From Leptothermofonsia sp049200465 (lineage in GTDB: Bacteria > Cyanobacteriota > Cyanobacteriia > Leptolyngbyales > Leptolyngbyaceae), in assembly GCF_049200465.1 (NCBI RefSeq), contig NZ_CP120836.1, forward strand, positions 5,146,001 through 5,210,000: a stretch of 64,000 bases of DNA. The letters are read 5' to 3'. The notes beneath the pieces were generated by a model. That model was not told where the DNA came from, did no database searches, and saw only the letters and a list, made by a program, of their open reading frames with translations. Each line of letters begins with the position of its first letter. Position 1 is the first letter of the stretch. A program made the position numbers and the translations under genes. Shown piece by piece: positions 38,514-48,048 of the stretch.

Positions 38514-38933
38514 ATGGCAATTTCCTTAGAACTCATTTATCCATCAGGGCTTACTTCTTTGCAGAACTGGACGTTTGAGAATGAGTCTGTGATTCGAATT
38601 GGGCGAGACTCCAATAACCACGTCGTCCTACACAGCAAAGTAGTTTCTCGCTTCCATGCGATGCTATGGGGGTTTGGCAATGAGTGGAAAATTGTCAATT
38701 TAAGTTCCAACGGAACTTACCTGAATAATGCCCCCGTTCCCCATGCCCTGCTGACAACTGGCACGATTATTCGTCTGGCACCCTCTGGGCCGCAAATTCG
38801 ATTCCGGCTTCTGGTAAATCGGTTAATCTATCCCCCCAAGGAAAGTTCCAGCAAAACGATATTTCTGACCGAGGGTTTGTGGAGGGGTTTGAAGGCAGAC
38901 CCCATTCTAAATACCTGGTGTTGCAAACACTAA
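38514..38933 (+). CDS. FHA domain protein
   Basis: The 139-residue protein contains a forkhead-associated domain (about residues 22-90) with the phosphothreonine-binding residues in VIRIGRDSNNHVVL, SKVVSRFHAML and LSSNGTYLNN. FHA modules bind phosphorylated partners of Ser/Thr kinases. The ATG at 38514 (MAISLELIYPSG) is the natural start; the frame is open further upstream only through repeat DNA. The final residues (about NTWCCKH) are read from a repeat that starts at 38916, so the original C-terminus may have been replaced or shortened. Confidence 0.85.
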   Translation: MAISLELIYPSGLTSLQNWTFENESVIRIGRDSNNHVVLHSKVVSRFHAMLWGFGNEWKIVNLSSNGTYLNNAPVPHALLTTGTIIRLAPSGPQIRFRLLVNRLIYPPKESSSKTIFLTEGLWRGLKADPILNTWCCKH

Positions 38934-39021
38934 ATTTTGCAATATGGGGGTTTGGGGGTTCCACCCCCGCTTGGGAGTGAAGCCCCCAAACCCCGTCCTG
39001 ACCACAATGGTTACCGCTATA
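38916..39021. repeat. Chimeric element: TAGTGTTGCA-type left end, TATAGC-type right end
   Basis: The left part (TGGTGTTGCAAACACTAAAT) matches the 34051 family, while the right part (CCCGTCCTGACCACAATGG, then TTACCGCTATA) matches the TATAGC MITE end. The two families have been joined, perhaps by template switching. It overlaps the end of the FHA gene. Confidence 0.6.
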
Positions 39022-39067
39022 TCCAAAAGTTTTCCCTGGTTACCCCTCATATTTGGAGAAACAAACC

Positions 39068-40252
39068 ATGATTCAGTTATTGGAACGTGTTGAACTGAAA
39101 GATTTTCACGCGATCGCGACTGCCCTTTCGGAAGAGTTTGCTGCTTCGGCAGTTGAACGGGACCTGGAAGCTGGCATTCCGGAGGAAGAAATCCGCCGAT
39201 TTAAGGAATCGGGATTGCTGGCGCTCAATATCCCAAGAGAGTATGGTGGCATTGGTGCAAACTGGATTGAGTCCAGCAAAATTCTTCAGGAACTTTCCAA
39301 AGCTGATGGTTCTATTGGTCAACTTTACGGTAATCACCTGGCGCTGGTGATCATTGGAATGGTTGGCACACCCGCTCAGGCGGAGTATTTCTATCGCATC
39401 ACAGCTCAAAACAACCTGTTCTGGGGCAATGCCATCAATACACGAGATACTCGGCTCAAAATTGAACCCGTGGGAGAGCATTACCGGGTGAATGGCATCA
39501 AATCCTTTGGCACAGGTACCGTTGTTGCAGACATGCGCGTATTTTCTGCCATGCAAGATGGGGTAGAAATGCCTGTCTTCTTTGTCATTCCCAAAACCAG
39601 AGAAGGTGTTGTCTACAATAACGATTGGGACAACATGGGGCAGCGACGCACCGCCAGCGGCAGTTTCACCTTCAACAACGTAATCGTCTACCGGGATGAA
39701 ATTGTAGGGCCATCCCCCTTCCCCGAAAGTGCTTTTCTGACGATTCCAAGTGTAATTGCCCAATTAACGAAAACCTACGTTTACTTGGGAATTGCTGAAG
39801 GCGCTTTAGAGGCTGCGCGGGAGTATATTCAGACAACTGCCCGACCCTGGATGAATTCTGGAGTCGATCGCGCCTCCCAGGATCCCTATATTCTGCGGCA
39901 GTATGGCGAACTGTGGTCTTCGTTGCAGGCCGCGATCTCCCTGGCAGACCGGGCAGCAGAACAAGTACAAATAGCCTGGGATAGGGGAGTAGCACTTAGC
40001 CCGGAAGAGCGGGGTGAAACAGCGATCGCCGTTTCCACAGCCAAAGCCTTTGCCATTAAGGTAGGCACTGATATCACAAATCGCATCTTTGAACTCATGG
40101 GTGCCCGTGCAACGGCCAGCCGCTACGGTTTTGATCGCTACTGGCGCGATTTGCGAACCTTCTCTCTACACGATCCACTCGACCATAAACTGCGCAGCAT
40201 TGGCAACTGGGTGCTGAATGATGAAGTGCCAGTTCCCGGTCAGTATTCGTAA
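39068..40252 (+). CDS. Acyl-CoA dehydrogenase-like flavin enzyme (SfnB/DszC type)
   Basis: The 394-residue protein has the acyl-CoA dehydrogenase fold: N-terminal helices (LLALNIPREYGGIGANW), the central beta domain (NGIKSFGTGTVVADMRVFSA) and C-terminal helices ending with RYWRDLRTFSLHDPLDHKL. The HDP near the C-terminus is characteristic of flavin monooxygenases of the SfnB/DszC group, which act on organosulfur compounds, rather than of true dehydrogenases. It probably helps sulfur acquisition together with a flavin reductase elsewhere. The start ATG at 39068 is preferred to a TTG 15 bases upstream. The 3' end is duplicated in tandem. Confidence 0.82.
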   Translation: MIQLLERVELKDFHAIATALSEEFAASAVERDLEAGIPEEEIRRFKESGLLALNIPREYGGIGANWIESSKILQELSKADGSIGQLYGNHLALVIIGMVGTPAQAEYFYRITAQNNLFWGNAINTRDTRLKIEPVGEHYRVNGIKSFGTGTVVADMRVFSAMQDGVEMPVFFVIPKTREGVVYNNDWDNMGQRRTASGSFTFNNVIVYRDEIVGPSPFPESAFLTIPSVIAQLTKTYVYLGIAEGALEAAREYIQTTARPWMNSGVDRASQDPYILRQYGELWSSLQAAISLADRAAEQVQIAWDRGVALSPEERGETAIAVSTAKAFAIKVGTDITNRIFELMGARATASRYGFDRYWRDLRTFSLHDPLDHKLRSIGNWVLNDEVPVPGQYS

Positions 40253-40301
40253 GAAGGTGCTGAATGAGGAAATGTCAGTTCCCGGTCAGTATTCGTAAGA
40301 A
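40210..40301. repeat. 46-bp tandem duplication of the SfnB-like gene's 3' end
   Basis: Positions 40210-40255 (the last codons, the stop and AGAA) are repeated at 40256-40301 with three substitutions. The protein is unaffected because the first copy keeps the stop codon. Confidence 0.92.
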
Positions 40302-40379
40302 CAGTTGATTGTGAGAAGGGATGAAGAGAGAAAGGGAATGTTTTCTCGCTTTCAAAGTCCCTCTCCGACTTAGAGCTAC

Positions 40380-40494
40380 TATAGCGGTAGTCATTATGGT
40401 TAGAACGGGGTGCAGGGGTGGAATCCCTGGCTGGGGGCGAAGCCCCCACTCCCTCTCTAATTCCAATGTCCTAACGCACCCGCGTAGAGCTATA
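40380..40494 (+). mobile_element. TATAGC-family MITE, 115-bp copy
   Basis: It runs from TATAGCGGTAGTCATTATGG to GTAGAGCTATA and is nearly identical to copy 1. Confidence 0.85.
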
Positions 40495-41321
40495 TTTCGG
40501 TATAGTAATTTAGTGGGATTGCTATAGGTAGGGATTCCTATGTGTAAGGATGACTATTGGAATGAATCTTTGAATTGAATGCTTTTTAATATGACAACGT
40601 ATCTTTTTATACAAAAGTAATGTCGATTTTGATACTTGAGCTAAGTAACGTTATCCATGGTAGTGCTCAAATCATAATGATTTTTCAGTTTGAAATGATG
40701 GTGGCCAGCGCCGCTCATTATTACCTCTTGAGGTCTACCTTATCCATTAATCTACCTGCTAAAAAACTTTTGAAGATCCCAAAAATTCCGAGATAAGGCA
40801 GCGAGATGCAACCCATACAGATGTTGGGTTTTGTGTTTTTTCTATCTATGTTTCAAAACTTTGTCAGGCAACCAGTACCTCCCGGTTAGTTGCAGTGTTG
40901 ATAGCGATCGCGATTAATGCTTTCCATCCACAGTGCTATCAACAATTCCGCTTCTTTGAGTCCTGGTTTATTCACAAAAACTTAATCATACTTCTACCAT
41001 CTTCACAAGACGTAAACCCAAAAGTAAAAGAAATTCAGTTAAATTTTATCCAACAATGGTTCTCCTGATCTGTCAGTGAAAGATGATCTGCCAGTGAAAG
41101 ATTAACGAGATGCTCTTTCACTTCCCATAGTATCCTCGAATGTCAATATCGTTCTAGTGATCAACGGTGCTTCTCACTAGACGTTCAGGAGAACCTTACG
41201 ACTTGCAACAGAACCGTAATTCAACGTCGTCCAATCAACCCTTTGGGTGCAGGGTCTGGTATTCGTCAAAACTCCCCTGGATTCGTTACGTCATTTTACA
41301 GATATTTGAGTCGAATCTTCT
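40495..41321. other. Long intergenic region, no gene seen
   Basis: About 830 bp of AT-rich DNA upstream of the 41322 gene. It contains a tandem pair GATCTGTCAGTGAAAGAT / GATCTGCCAGTGAAAGAT at about 41069-41104. The region could hold regulatory DNA, but no recognisable RNA or gene is found. Confidence 0.4.
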
Positions 41322-42164
41322 ATGAAGCGTTCAATCCTATCGGCAACCCTTTTATCCTGCACTGTCTTCTCCTGTCTAACCCTGCCTTTAGCCGTTTTTG
41401 GTTCCCACTCTATTGGGATTGAGTTTCAGAAAGAACCTATTTTTTTTGGCAAACTCAGAGATATTGCTCCTCCTTATCTAGCAGTTGCAGCAACAGCAAG
41501 CTTAGGAACTGGAGTTTTGAGCCTTCTGTTTAGTGGATGGCGCAGGTCTTCTCACAAATCTGCTCAAATTCAAAAACAGCTTTCCCAACTGCAACAAGAA
41601 CTGTATGAAAAAGAATCGTTGCTAGATGAGCTTCGCCTGTCAGAGTCCCACTTGCAGTCAACGGGGCTGCACCAATTTCTGAACCCGAAGGCTGTTCCCT
41701 TCCTGGCTGTAGTTTCAGAAAAGATGACTCCACAAGTTATGAAGTCTATTGTGGAGGAAACTCCCGAAGAAGTTATACAGCCGATGACAATGGTAGTGCG
41801 AAACTTTGTACATCAACCTGAGTCAATTGTTCTCGAATCTGCATCTCCTGCTACTTCTTCACGTTCAGCGCAAACAGTTATAGACACAATTGAATCGACT
41901 ACAGCAGTGATGAAATCTAGAGTTGCAAACTCTGAGAAAACTCCAGTTCAATCGACTCCAGAAGTTCTGGCTCAGGTGGATGAATTGCAAACCCAACTGG
42001 AGCAAATGGCCGCTCAATTGAATAGCCTGCATACTTCCCTGCGGAAGGTACAAGAAACTCCGGTAGCTCAACCCTCCGAACCTCCCAGTTCAGTGCTAGA
42101 ACATTTGCATCGGCGGCTCCAGTTGCTGGAGTCAACCTGGATGAAAGAACAGGCTGCCTCTTAG
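41322..42164 (+). CDS. Membrane-anchored coiled-coil protein, function unknown
   Basis: The 280-residue protein starts with a signal-like segment (MKRSILSATLLSCTVFSCLT) and has a second hydrophobic helix at about residues 50-70 (PPYLAVAATASLGTGVLSLL). A coiled coil follows (SAQIQKQLSQLQQELYEKES), then a low-complexity linker, and a second coiled coil near the end (VDELQTQLEQMAAQLNSLHT). This is the plan of many cyanobacterial inner-membrane proteins with unknown roles. It lies about 430 bp upstream of the cellulose operon on the same strand. Confidence 0.7.
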   Translation: MKRSILSATLLSCTVFSCLTLPLAVFGSHSIGIEFQKEPIFFGKLRDIAPPYLAVAATASLGTGVLSLLFSGWRRSSHKSAQIQKQLSQLQQELYEKESLLDELRLSESHLQSTGLHQFLNPKAVPFLAVVSEKMTPQVMKSIVEETPEEVIQPMTMVVRNFVHQPESIVLESASPATSSRSAQTVIDTIESTTAVMKSRVANSEKTPVQSTPEVLAQVDELQTQLEQMAAQLNSLHTSLRKVQETPVAQPSEPPSSVLEHLHRRLQLLESTWMKEQAAS

Positions 42165-42590
42165 TATTTGTACTGCTGCGGTTTATCTCAAGTCTTTGGA
42201 AGTTTTGAGTTTTAGTTAGTACGTACTACCTGCTATACCCCAAACCTATCAACGGGATTGCAAAGATATAGTCGGTTCCAACTTGCGATTCCAACTTGAA
42301 GTAATCGCTCTAAATTAAGGCTGGTGAGTAGTGCCCACCCTACTGTAGGGATGTAGCGGTAGTGAGGTATTGAGGTATTGCTGAAAAGCAGTATGAACCG
42401 AAACGCAGTTTCGAGCATACAGACCTATTGCATACCCAAATTCAGCAATGCCGGAAGTGATTGTGGTCAGGCCTGGGTGCAGGGTTTGAAATTCTGGCGG
42501 CAGACAGTGTCGATTCCCCTGTTGGTAGACAGATGGTCCTGTTGGATTGAGGGTGCGATCGCGTAATGGGTAGCTCACTATTGGCTTAGC
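42165..42590. other. Region upstream of the cellulose operon
   Basis: Besides the repeat at 42374-42453 it must contain the promoter of the operon. No gene is seen. Confidence 0.45.
42374..42453. repeat. GCATTGCTGAA-type inverted-repeat element, copy 2
   Basis: 80 bp from GGTATTGCTGAA to TTCAGCAATGCC, with the central GAAACGCAGTTTC palindrome. It is homologous to 35555-35633. Confidence 0.75.
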
Positions 42591-44243
42591 ATGTCCAATT
42601 CATCCTATTCTTCTAAACGCCCAGCCCTGGGTCATGTCCAACTGGTAGGAGCGGTATCGATATTATGTGCCTCTGGAGTGATTGGCGGAGAAGCGGTTCA
42701 GGCAGAACCTCTGGCTGGATCGCAGGCACGGGCAACTGATCCGTCGCAAGACATTACTCCCTTCCTGCCCCCGACTCCATCTCCCCCCCAAACCGAAGAC
42801 GACTTCATTCGTCAAATGGCTGGTGCAAAGCGGGTTGTGCCGACTTCCAACCCTTTGGCTCCAGCACCCAGTTTCCGCCCACCCGGTTCTGTGACTCAGG
42901 CAGGCACCGTTCGGCCTCAGGCAGAATTGATTCCAACTGCTCCAGAGCGAACCCCTCCAACGTTCAGTTCTGCACCCCAGACCGCAGCAGTCGGAAACTC
43001 GGATGTAGGTCTGAAGCTGTTTGCACCCGCAGGCAAGCCTGAAGCCAGCCAGAGCGATCGCTGCGAGTCAGGTCATTGCCCCAGTCCATCCCCTGCACCA
43101 GCAGAAACAGCGGTAGAAATTGAATTCAGTCAAACCAGTGCCCCCACTGCAACACCAACGGGTGCAGCTCCCTTACCACCATTGCCTGAGCCTGCCCAAC
43201 CATCATCGACAACACCCGCTCCAGGCTCCTTACCGGGACAACGTCCCTCGACCCGCAGTGCCGCATTGAATCCGCCCACTCTCAAGTTTCAGGCTGTTGA
43301 CATTTTCCAGGGTAATGAAAACTCAGCCCGCGCAAGAGTAACGGGAGTGTATCCCCTCTCGCCGAGTGTGCTGGTGGGTGGCACGATCGATTTTACGGAT
43401 GGCAATGCCTTCACAGATTCGCCGGAACAGGGGATTAGCATCAATGAACTGTATGTGGCTGCTGCATTTCCGGGTGTACCCAATCTGCGTTTTGCTATCG
43501 GGCAACTAGATCTCACCTCCTACTTTGATCGCAATAGTTTTGCCAAGGATGGAGCAACTCACTTTTTCAATCCGGTTTTTCAAACCAATCCGGCTCTGGC
43601 GGCAACGGGCATTGGCTCTCGTCCAGCCGCACTGGTGAACTGGAGCATTACCGACTATCTAGAAGCAAAGGCCGCAGTCTTTTCGTCTTCCCGCAGCATC
43701 AGTGACTTTAGTCTGGATGGATTTGCAGGAGAGGTGGGACTGCGTTATGGCAATTTCATTGTGCGGGGAACCTTTGCCAGTGGTCGCGATGCCGGGGCAA
43801 GAAGTGGATTCCGCGAAATCTTTCAAATTGATCGTGGCGATGGACGTACCGGGCTGTTGCGGGGCGATCGCGAAGATTCCTATGGCATCAACGCCGAGGT
43901 CTTTATCCCCGAACTCAAAATGGGGATATTTGCACGCTATGGCCGCTATTTTAATCGTGGCGTGGGTGAAAGTGGTGACACCTACAGTGCAGGGATTAAT
44001 TTCCTGGATCTGTTTATGCGGAATGATCGTTTGGGGGTTGCCTACGGGCGAGCCTTATCCAGCGAGAAGTTGCGCAAACAGGCCGGGGAAAAAGTCCCAG
44101 ATGTATTTGAGGTCTTCTATGATTTTGCGGTGCTGAAAAACCTGCGGTTAGCCTTCTCCTATCAGGCATCGGATGGGTTTTCAGAAAGCATTTTTGGAGT
44201 CCGGGTTAAGACCGAATTTGATTTAGTGCCACCCAGGAGGTAG
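42591..44243 (+). CDS. Outer-membrane beta-barrel protein of the cellulose operon (OprB-like, possible BcsC barrel)
   Basis: The 550-residue protein has an N-terminal export signal (about residues 15-38), then some 170 residues of proline/alanine/threonine-rich linker. From about residue 220 a beta-barrel follows: alternating strands such as FQAVDIFQGNENSARARVTG, NLRFAIGQLDLTSYFDRNSF, LRYGNFIVRGTFASGRDAG and AFSYQASDGFSESIFGVRVK. The pattern resembles OprB-like cyanobacterial porins without an SLH domain. Its stop overlaps the ribosome-binding site (AGGAGG, 44235-44240) of the TPR gene four bases downstream, so the two are translationally linked. In proteobacterial BcsC a TPR domain and a barrel form one chain; here they appear as two genes, which is my inference. 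Confidence 0.75.
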   Translation: MSNSSYSSKRPALGHVQLVGAVSILCASGVIGGEAVQAEPLAGSQARATDPSQDITPFLPPTPSPPQTEDDFIRQMAGAKRVVPTSNPLAPAPSFRPPGSVTQAGTVRPQAELIPTAPERTPPTFSSAPQTAAVGNSDVGLKLFAPAGKPEASQSDRCESGHCPSPSPAPAETAVEIEFSQTSAPTATPTGAAPLPPLPEPAQPSSTTPAPGSLPGQRPSTRSAALNPPTLKFQAVDIFQGNENSARARVTGVYPLSPSVLVGGTIDFTDGNAFTDSPEQGISINELYVAAAFPGVPNLRFAIGQLDLTSYFDRNSFAKDGATHFFNPVFQTNPALAATGIGSRPAALVNWSITDYLEAKAAVFSSSRSISDFSLDGFAGEVGLRYGNFIVRGTFASGRDAGARSGFREIFQIDRGDGRTGLLRGDREDSYGINAEVFIPELKMGIFARYGRYFNRGVGESGDTYSAGINFLDLFMRNDRLGVAYGRALSSEKLRKQAGEKVPDVFEVFYDFAVLKNLRLAFSYQASDGFSESIFGVRVKTEFDLVPPRR

Positions 44244-44247
44244 GGCA

Positions 44248-46560
44248 ATGAGGAGTGGTGGTCTCTGGTTTGCGTTCGGGGCTCACCTCAGCATTGTGTT
44301 AGCGGGAGTGCCACTGGTTCTGGACTTCAGTACGCTGGCAGTCCATGCTCAGGCGATTCCGGTGGAAGTCCAGCAGGGCTATGGGTTATTGGGGAAAGGC
44401 TGGGTGAAGGATGCGATCGCCACCTTTCAGCGAGCAGTGCAGCGCTATCCCCAGTCGGTGGAAGCCCGGTTGGGATTGGCGATCGCCTACCGCCGCAACG
44501 GGCAGGATGGGGAGGCGTTTCGCGCCTATGAACAGGTGCTGGCCCTTGACCCCAACAATCAACTGGCGCTGAGAAGCCTGGGTCTGTTGGGTGGCTATCG
44601 CCCGGAGTGGCAGGCGAGAGGAATTGAAGCCCTCACCACCCTGCTCAACCTCAATCCCAATGACGGAGAGGCACGGGCACAACGAGCCTTGCTCTATGGC
44701 TATCAGGGACGCTTTACCGAATCGCTGGCAGATTATCAGATTGCATTGCAGGGCAACCCTTCACCCGATGTTTTGCTGGGGGCGGCTCAGGTGTATACCT
44801 ACAACGGTAACGACCAGCAGGGATTGGAGTTATTTAACCGCTACCAGCGAACGGGGGGAAAAATTCAGGGCTTTGCGGCGATCGCCTATGCCCGCGCCCT
44901 GCGCAACACAGGCAATGCAGCTCAGGCTATAGAGGTATTGCAAACCCAACTGACCAGACCCAATCGCTCCACGGATCTGGATAGCGAACTACGGGCGGAA
45001 CTGTCCTTAGCCTACCTGGCCAATCAGCAGCAAGCTCAAGCACTGGCAGCCCTTGACCCCTTGCGCGATCGCCCCGCAGCCACCCTGCCCCTGGCCAGAG
45101 GGTTGAACAAAATTGGGCGACAGTTGAATCTGCCCGCGTTAACCACAGAAGCAGCAACCCTATACCAGCGGGTATTGGCCCAAACTCCCAATCCATCTCC
45201 CGCCCTTTTACAGGAAGCCGCAGATGTGCTGAGTGGTCAACCCCAGAATCGGGAAGAGGCTCTACAACTCTACCGTCGAGTTGCCCAGACCCAGCCAGAA
45301 GACCGGGCGCTTCAGGTCAAAATTCTGGCCTTAGAGAGCCAGTTGGGTAGCCTTTCTAAAGCAGAACTGCGCCAGAAGTTGCAGCCCCTCCTCAATCCTT
45401 TGCCTGCTGATCCGTTCCAGCAACAGGCGATCGCCCAGGCACTGGTAAGGGTAGACCCCGACCCAGAATTTTTGCCCATTTACCAGACCCTGCTGCAATC
45501 CGGGGCAGGACAAACGGAACCGTTTCTGAACTTTCGGGTGGCTCAAATTCTGGTGGAACATAACGACCTGGTGGGTGCCCGCAATGCCCTCGCTGCCTAT
45601 ACAGCAACGCCCCAGGCAAAGGGCGATCTGGCTCCCCAACTGTTAGCCGCCGAAATTGAACGACGAGAGGGTAATCTGACCGCCAGTGCCCGACGGTATG
45701 AAGCCATCCTGGCAGCCAGTCCAGCAAATAACGACGTGCAGTTAGCCGCAATCCGTGGTCTGGCGGGAGTGCGTCTGGCTCAAGGTCGCACCAGCGATGC
45801 CCTGCAACTCTATGACCAGCTGGTTGCCCGCAACCCAACGAATGCCAGGTTGCAACTGGGACGTGCCAGTATTGCGTACCAGGCAAAACAGATTTCCACC
45901 CCTGAAGCGGAAGCCGTTCTCAACAACTGGTTGAGGAGCCGTCCCGCCTCTGATACCCCCCTGGAACTGTTTAGCCTGGTGGGAGCGCTTCCCCCCGATC
46001 CCCAGCGTGAATCCCTCTATCTGACGCTGGCCGAGGCAGACCCGAATTATCTGCCTGTGCAGTTGCGCCTGGTGCAGGTAGTGGCCAAGCGCAACCCGGC
46101 AGAAGCCAAAGCACTAGCCCGTCAACTCATTGCCCGTAGCCGTGCCACTGGAACGAATGATACCAGCACCTATCTGTTACAGGGACAACTGGCCCAGGCC
46201 GCCGGAGACATCTCCCTGGCCGATCAGGCGTTCCAGTCTATTTTGCAACAGCAACCGGGCAACGTGGACGCCCTGATTGGACTGGGGGATATTCGGTTCC
46301 AGCAGCGCCAGTGGGGAACGGCCCGCCAGCTTTACAGTGAAGCCCTGGCTCTGAAGCCGGGTGATGTTGGCATTCAGCGATCGCTGATTGAAGTCGAAGT
46401 GGCCCAGGACTATCCCCTGACCGCTTTGCAAAAGTTGGAAGAACTCCAACTGCAACAGGGCGCATCCACCCCAGACTCAGAACTGGCCCAGCGCCAGCAA
46501 AAGATCGAAGAAGACTTTCTCCAACGACGAGGATTCCAACCCCCCTGGGAGCGCTATTAG
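44248..46560 (+). CDS. Periplasmic TPR protein of the cellulose operon (BcsC TPR-part-like)
   Basis: The 770-residue protein has a signal peptide (about residues 1-35, ending VHAQA) and then TPR units over nearly its whole length, for example EVQQGYGLLGKGWVKDAIAT, EARLGLAIAYRRNGQDGEAF and VDALIGLGDIRFQQRQWGTA. It ends with a short charged tail and no beta-barrel. The alpha-solenoid matches the periplasmic half of BcsC, which guides the glucan chain and binds BcsZ and peptidoglycan. AGGAGG precedes the ATG, and bcsZ starts four bases after the stop. Confidence 0.85.
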   Translation: MRSGGLWFAFGAHLSIVLAGVPLVLDFSTLAVHAQAIPVEVQQGYGLLGKGWVKDAIATFQRAVQRYPQSVEARLGLAIAYRRNGQDGEAFRAYEQVLALDPNNQLALRSLGLLGGYRPEWQARGIEALTTLLNLNPNDGEARAQRALLYGYQGRFTESLADYQIALQGNPSPDVLLGAAQVYTYNGNDQQGLELFNRYQRTGGKIQGFAAIAYARALRNTGNAAQAIEVLQTQLTRPNRSTDLDSELRAELSLAYLANQQQAQALAALDPLRDRPAATLPLARGLNKIGRQLNLPALTTEAATLYQRVLAQTPNPSPALLQEAADVLSGQPQNREEALQLYRRVAQTQPEDRALQVKILALESQLGSLSKAELRQKLQPLLNPLPADPFQQQAIAQALVRVDPDPEFLPIYQTLLQSGAGQTEPFLNFRVAQILVEHNDLVGARNALAAYTATPQAKGDLAPQLLAAEIERREGNLTASARRYEAILAASPANNDVQLAAIRGLAGVRLAQGRTSDALQLYDQLVARNPTNARLQLGRASIAYQAKQISTPEAEAVLNNWLRSRPASDTPLELFSLVGALPPDPQRESLYLTLAEADPNYLPVQLRLVQVVAKRNPAEAKALARQLIARSRATGTNDTSTYLLQGQLAQAAGDISLADQAFQSILQQQPGNVDALIGLGDIRFQQRQWGTARQLYSEALALKPGDVGIQRSLIEVEVAQDYPLTALQKLEELQLQQGASTPDSELAQRQQKIEEDFLQRRGFQPPWERY

Positions 46561-46564
46561 TCAC

Positions 46565-47940
46565 ATGGGAAAAGCTCTTATGTATTTACCAGTTGCATTA
46601 ACCATCGCTTCCCTCACACTGGCACTGGAAGGTTGTCAGGATATTGCCCTATTATCCCGACAGTCCCTTCCGCAGACAAGTTCACAGCCACCATCTGCTG
46701 TAGAATCAACCGCTCCAGCTCCGGTCACTGTTGCCTCAGTTGCCCCCGCCGATCGCCAGACTTTATTGCAACAGAGTTGGGCGGCCTATCGACAGCGGTT
46801 TATCCAGGCCGATGGCCGGGTGATTGACCGGGAGGCCGACGATCGCTCCACTTCCGAAGGACAGGCCTACGCCATGCTGCGGGCCGTGATAGTGGGCGAT
46901 CGGGACACCTTTGACCGCACCCTGCAATGGGCTGAAAACAATTTGCAACGGCAAACCAATGGCAAACGCTCCGATCACCTGTGGGCCTGGAAATGGGGAC
47001 GCAACTCACAAGGAGCCTGGGGCATTCTGGATAGCAACTTTGCCAGCGATGCCGATATTGACGCCGTAACGGCCCTCATCTTCGCCGCCCGCCGCTGGCA
47101 AGACTCCGCCTATCTAGACCTTGCCCGCACCAAGCTAAACGACCTCTGGAACCTGTCTACTGTCACCGCATTCCCCACAAGCGTGCAGGCTAATGATAGG
47201 CGCAAACCCAGGCCAGGAAAGCCTTTTACCCCTGGCCCCTCCCCCCCCTGACCCCTCCTGCCTATCACCCCAACCAAGCTGGCAAATCCTCCCGCTACCT
47301 CCTGCCCGGTCCCGCCGCCGCCTTTCAACAGTCAGCCACAGTTCAAATCAACCCCTCCTACTTTGCGCCCTACGCCTTCCGCCTGTTTGCCCAGGTAGAC
47401 CCCAGCCACGACTGGCTCAGTCTGGTTAACAGCAGCTACGACATTTTGCAGCAAGCCACCAGCCTGTCATCCGTTGGACTGCCCAACGATTGGGTCGTAC
47501 TGGATTTGAAAATCGGCACCGTCAAACCGATGGCGATCGCCAATCCAGGTACCAGCGACTACGGATTTGATGCTTACCGCGTCTGGTGGCGAGTAGCCTG
47601 GGATGCCGCCTGGTTCAAAGAACCCAGAGCCATCCGGTATTTACAAACCCAATTGAAGTTTCCACAGCGGCTGTGGCGATCGCAGCGCAAAATTCCCGCC
47701 CGCATCAACCTCCAGGGCAAACCCACCGTAACCTATGAAGCCACTGCCCAATACGCCATGCTACACATTGCCTTCCAACTCATCGACCCACCCACCGCTC
47801 AACAAATCGAAGCCACCAAACTGGTTCCCCGCTATCGTCAGGGATTCTGGGACAACGATTTCGCCTACTACACCCAAAACCTTGTCTGGATCGGGCTGCT
47901 TCCTTCCGAGGGGATCATTCCGCTTCTTCAGCCTGATTAG
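46565..47940 (+). pseudogene. bcsZ: BcsZ-type endoglucanase (GH8), out of frame at a C8 run
   Basis: A lipoprotein-like signal (ASLTLALEGCQ) precedes a GH8 domain. The catalytic acid is the glutamate in STSEGQAYAMLRAV and the second catalytic residue is in ASDADIDAVTALIF. After residue 228 the frame stops at TGA directly behind eight C (47241-47248). With C9 the frame continues LTPPAYHPNQAGKSSRYLLP, then NPSYFAPYAFRLFAQVDPSH and FDAYRVWWRVAWDAAWF to the TAG at 47940, giving about 458 residues. The enzyme trims beta-1,4-glucan during cellulose export. Because the break is in a homopolymer, it may be a sequencing error, a real loss, or slippage that switches the gene. Both halves keep family motifs, so loss would be recent. 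Confidence 0.85.
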
Positions 47941-48048
47941 GGATGGGGGGATGAGGGGATGAAGTTTTGAGTTTCGAGTTTCTACCTTCCCATTCCTCAT
48001 TCCTCCTTCTTCTTTCCTCATTCCTCTTTCTTCCTCCTTCCTCCTGCC

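Noticed and set aside
47160..47260. Programmed ribosomal frameshift in bcsZ
   Set aside because: There is no slippery heptamer with a downstream pseudoknot or an upstream Shine-Dalgarno-like stimulator; a homopolymer indel at C8 is the simpler reading.
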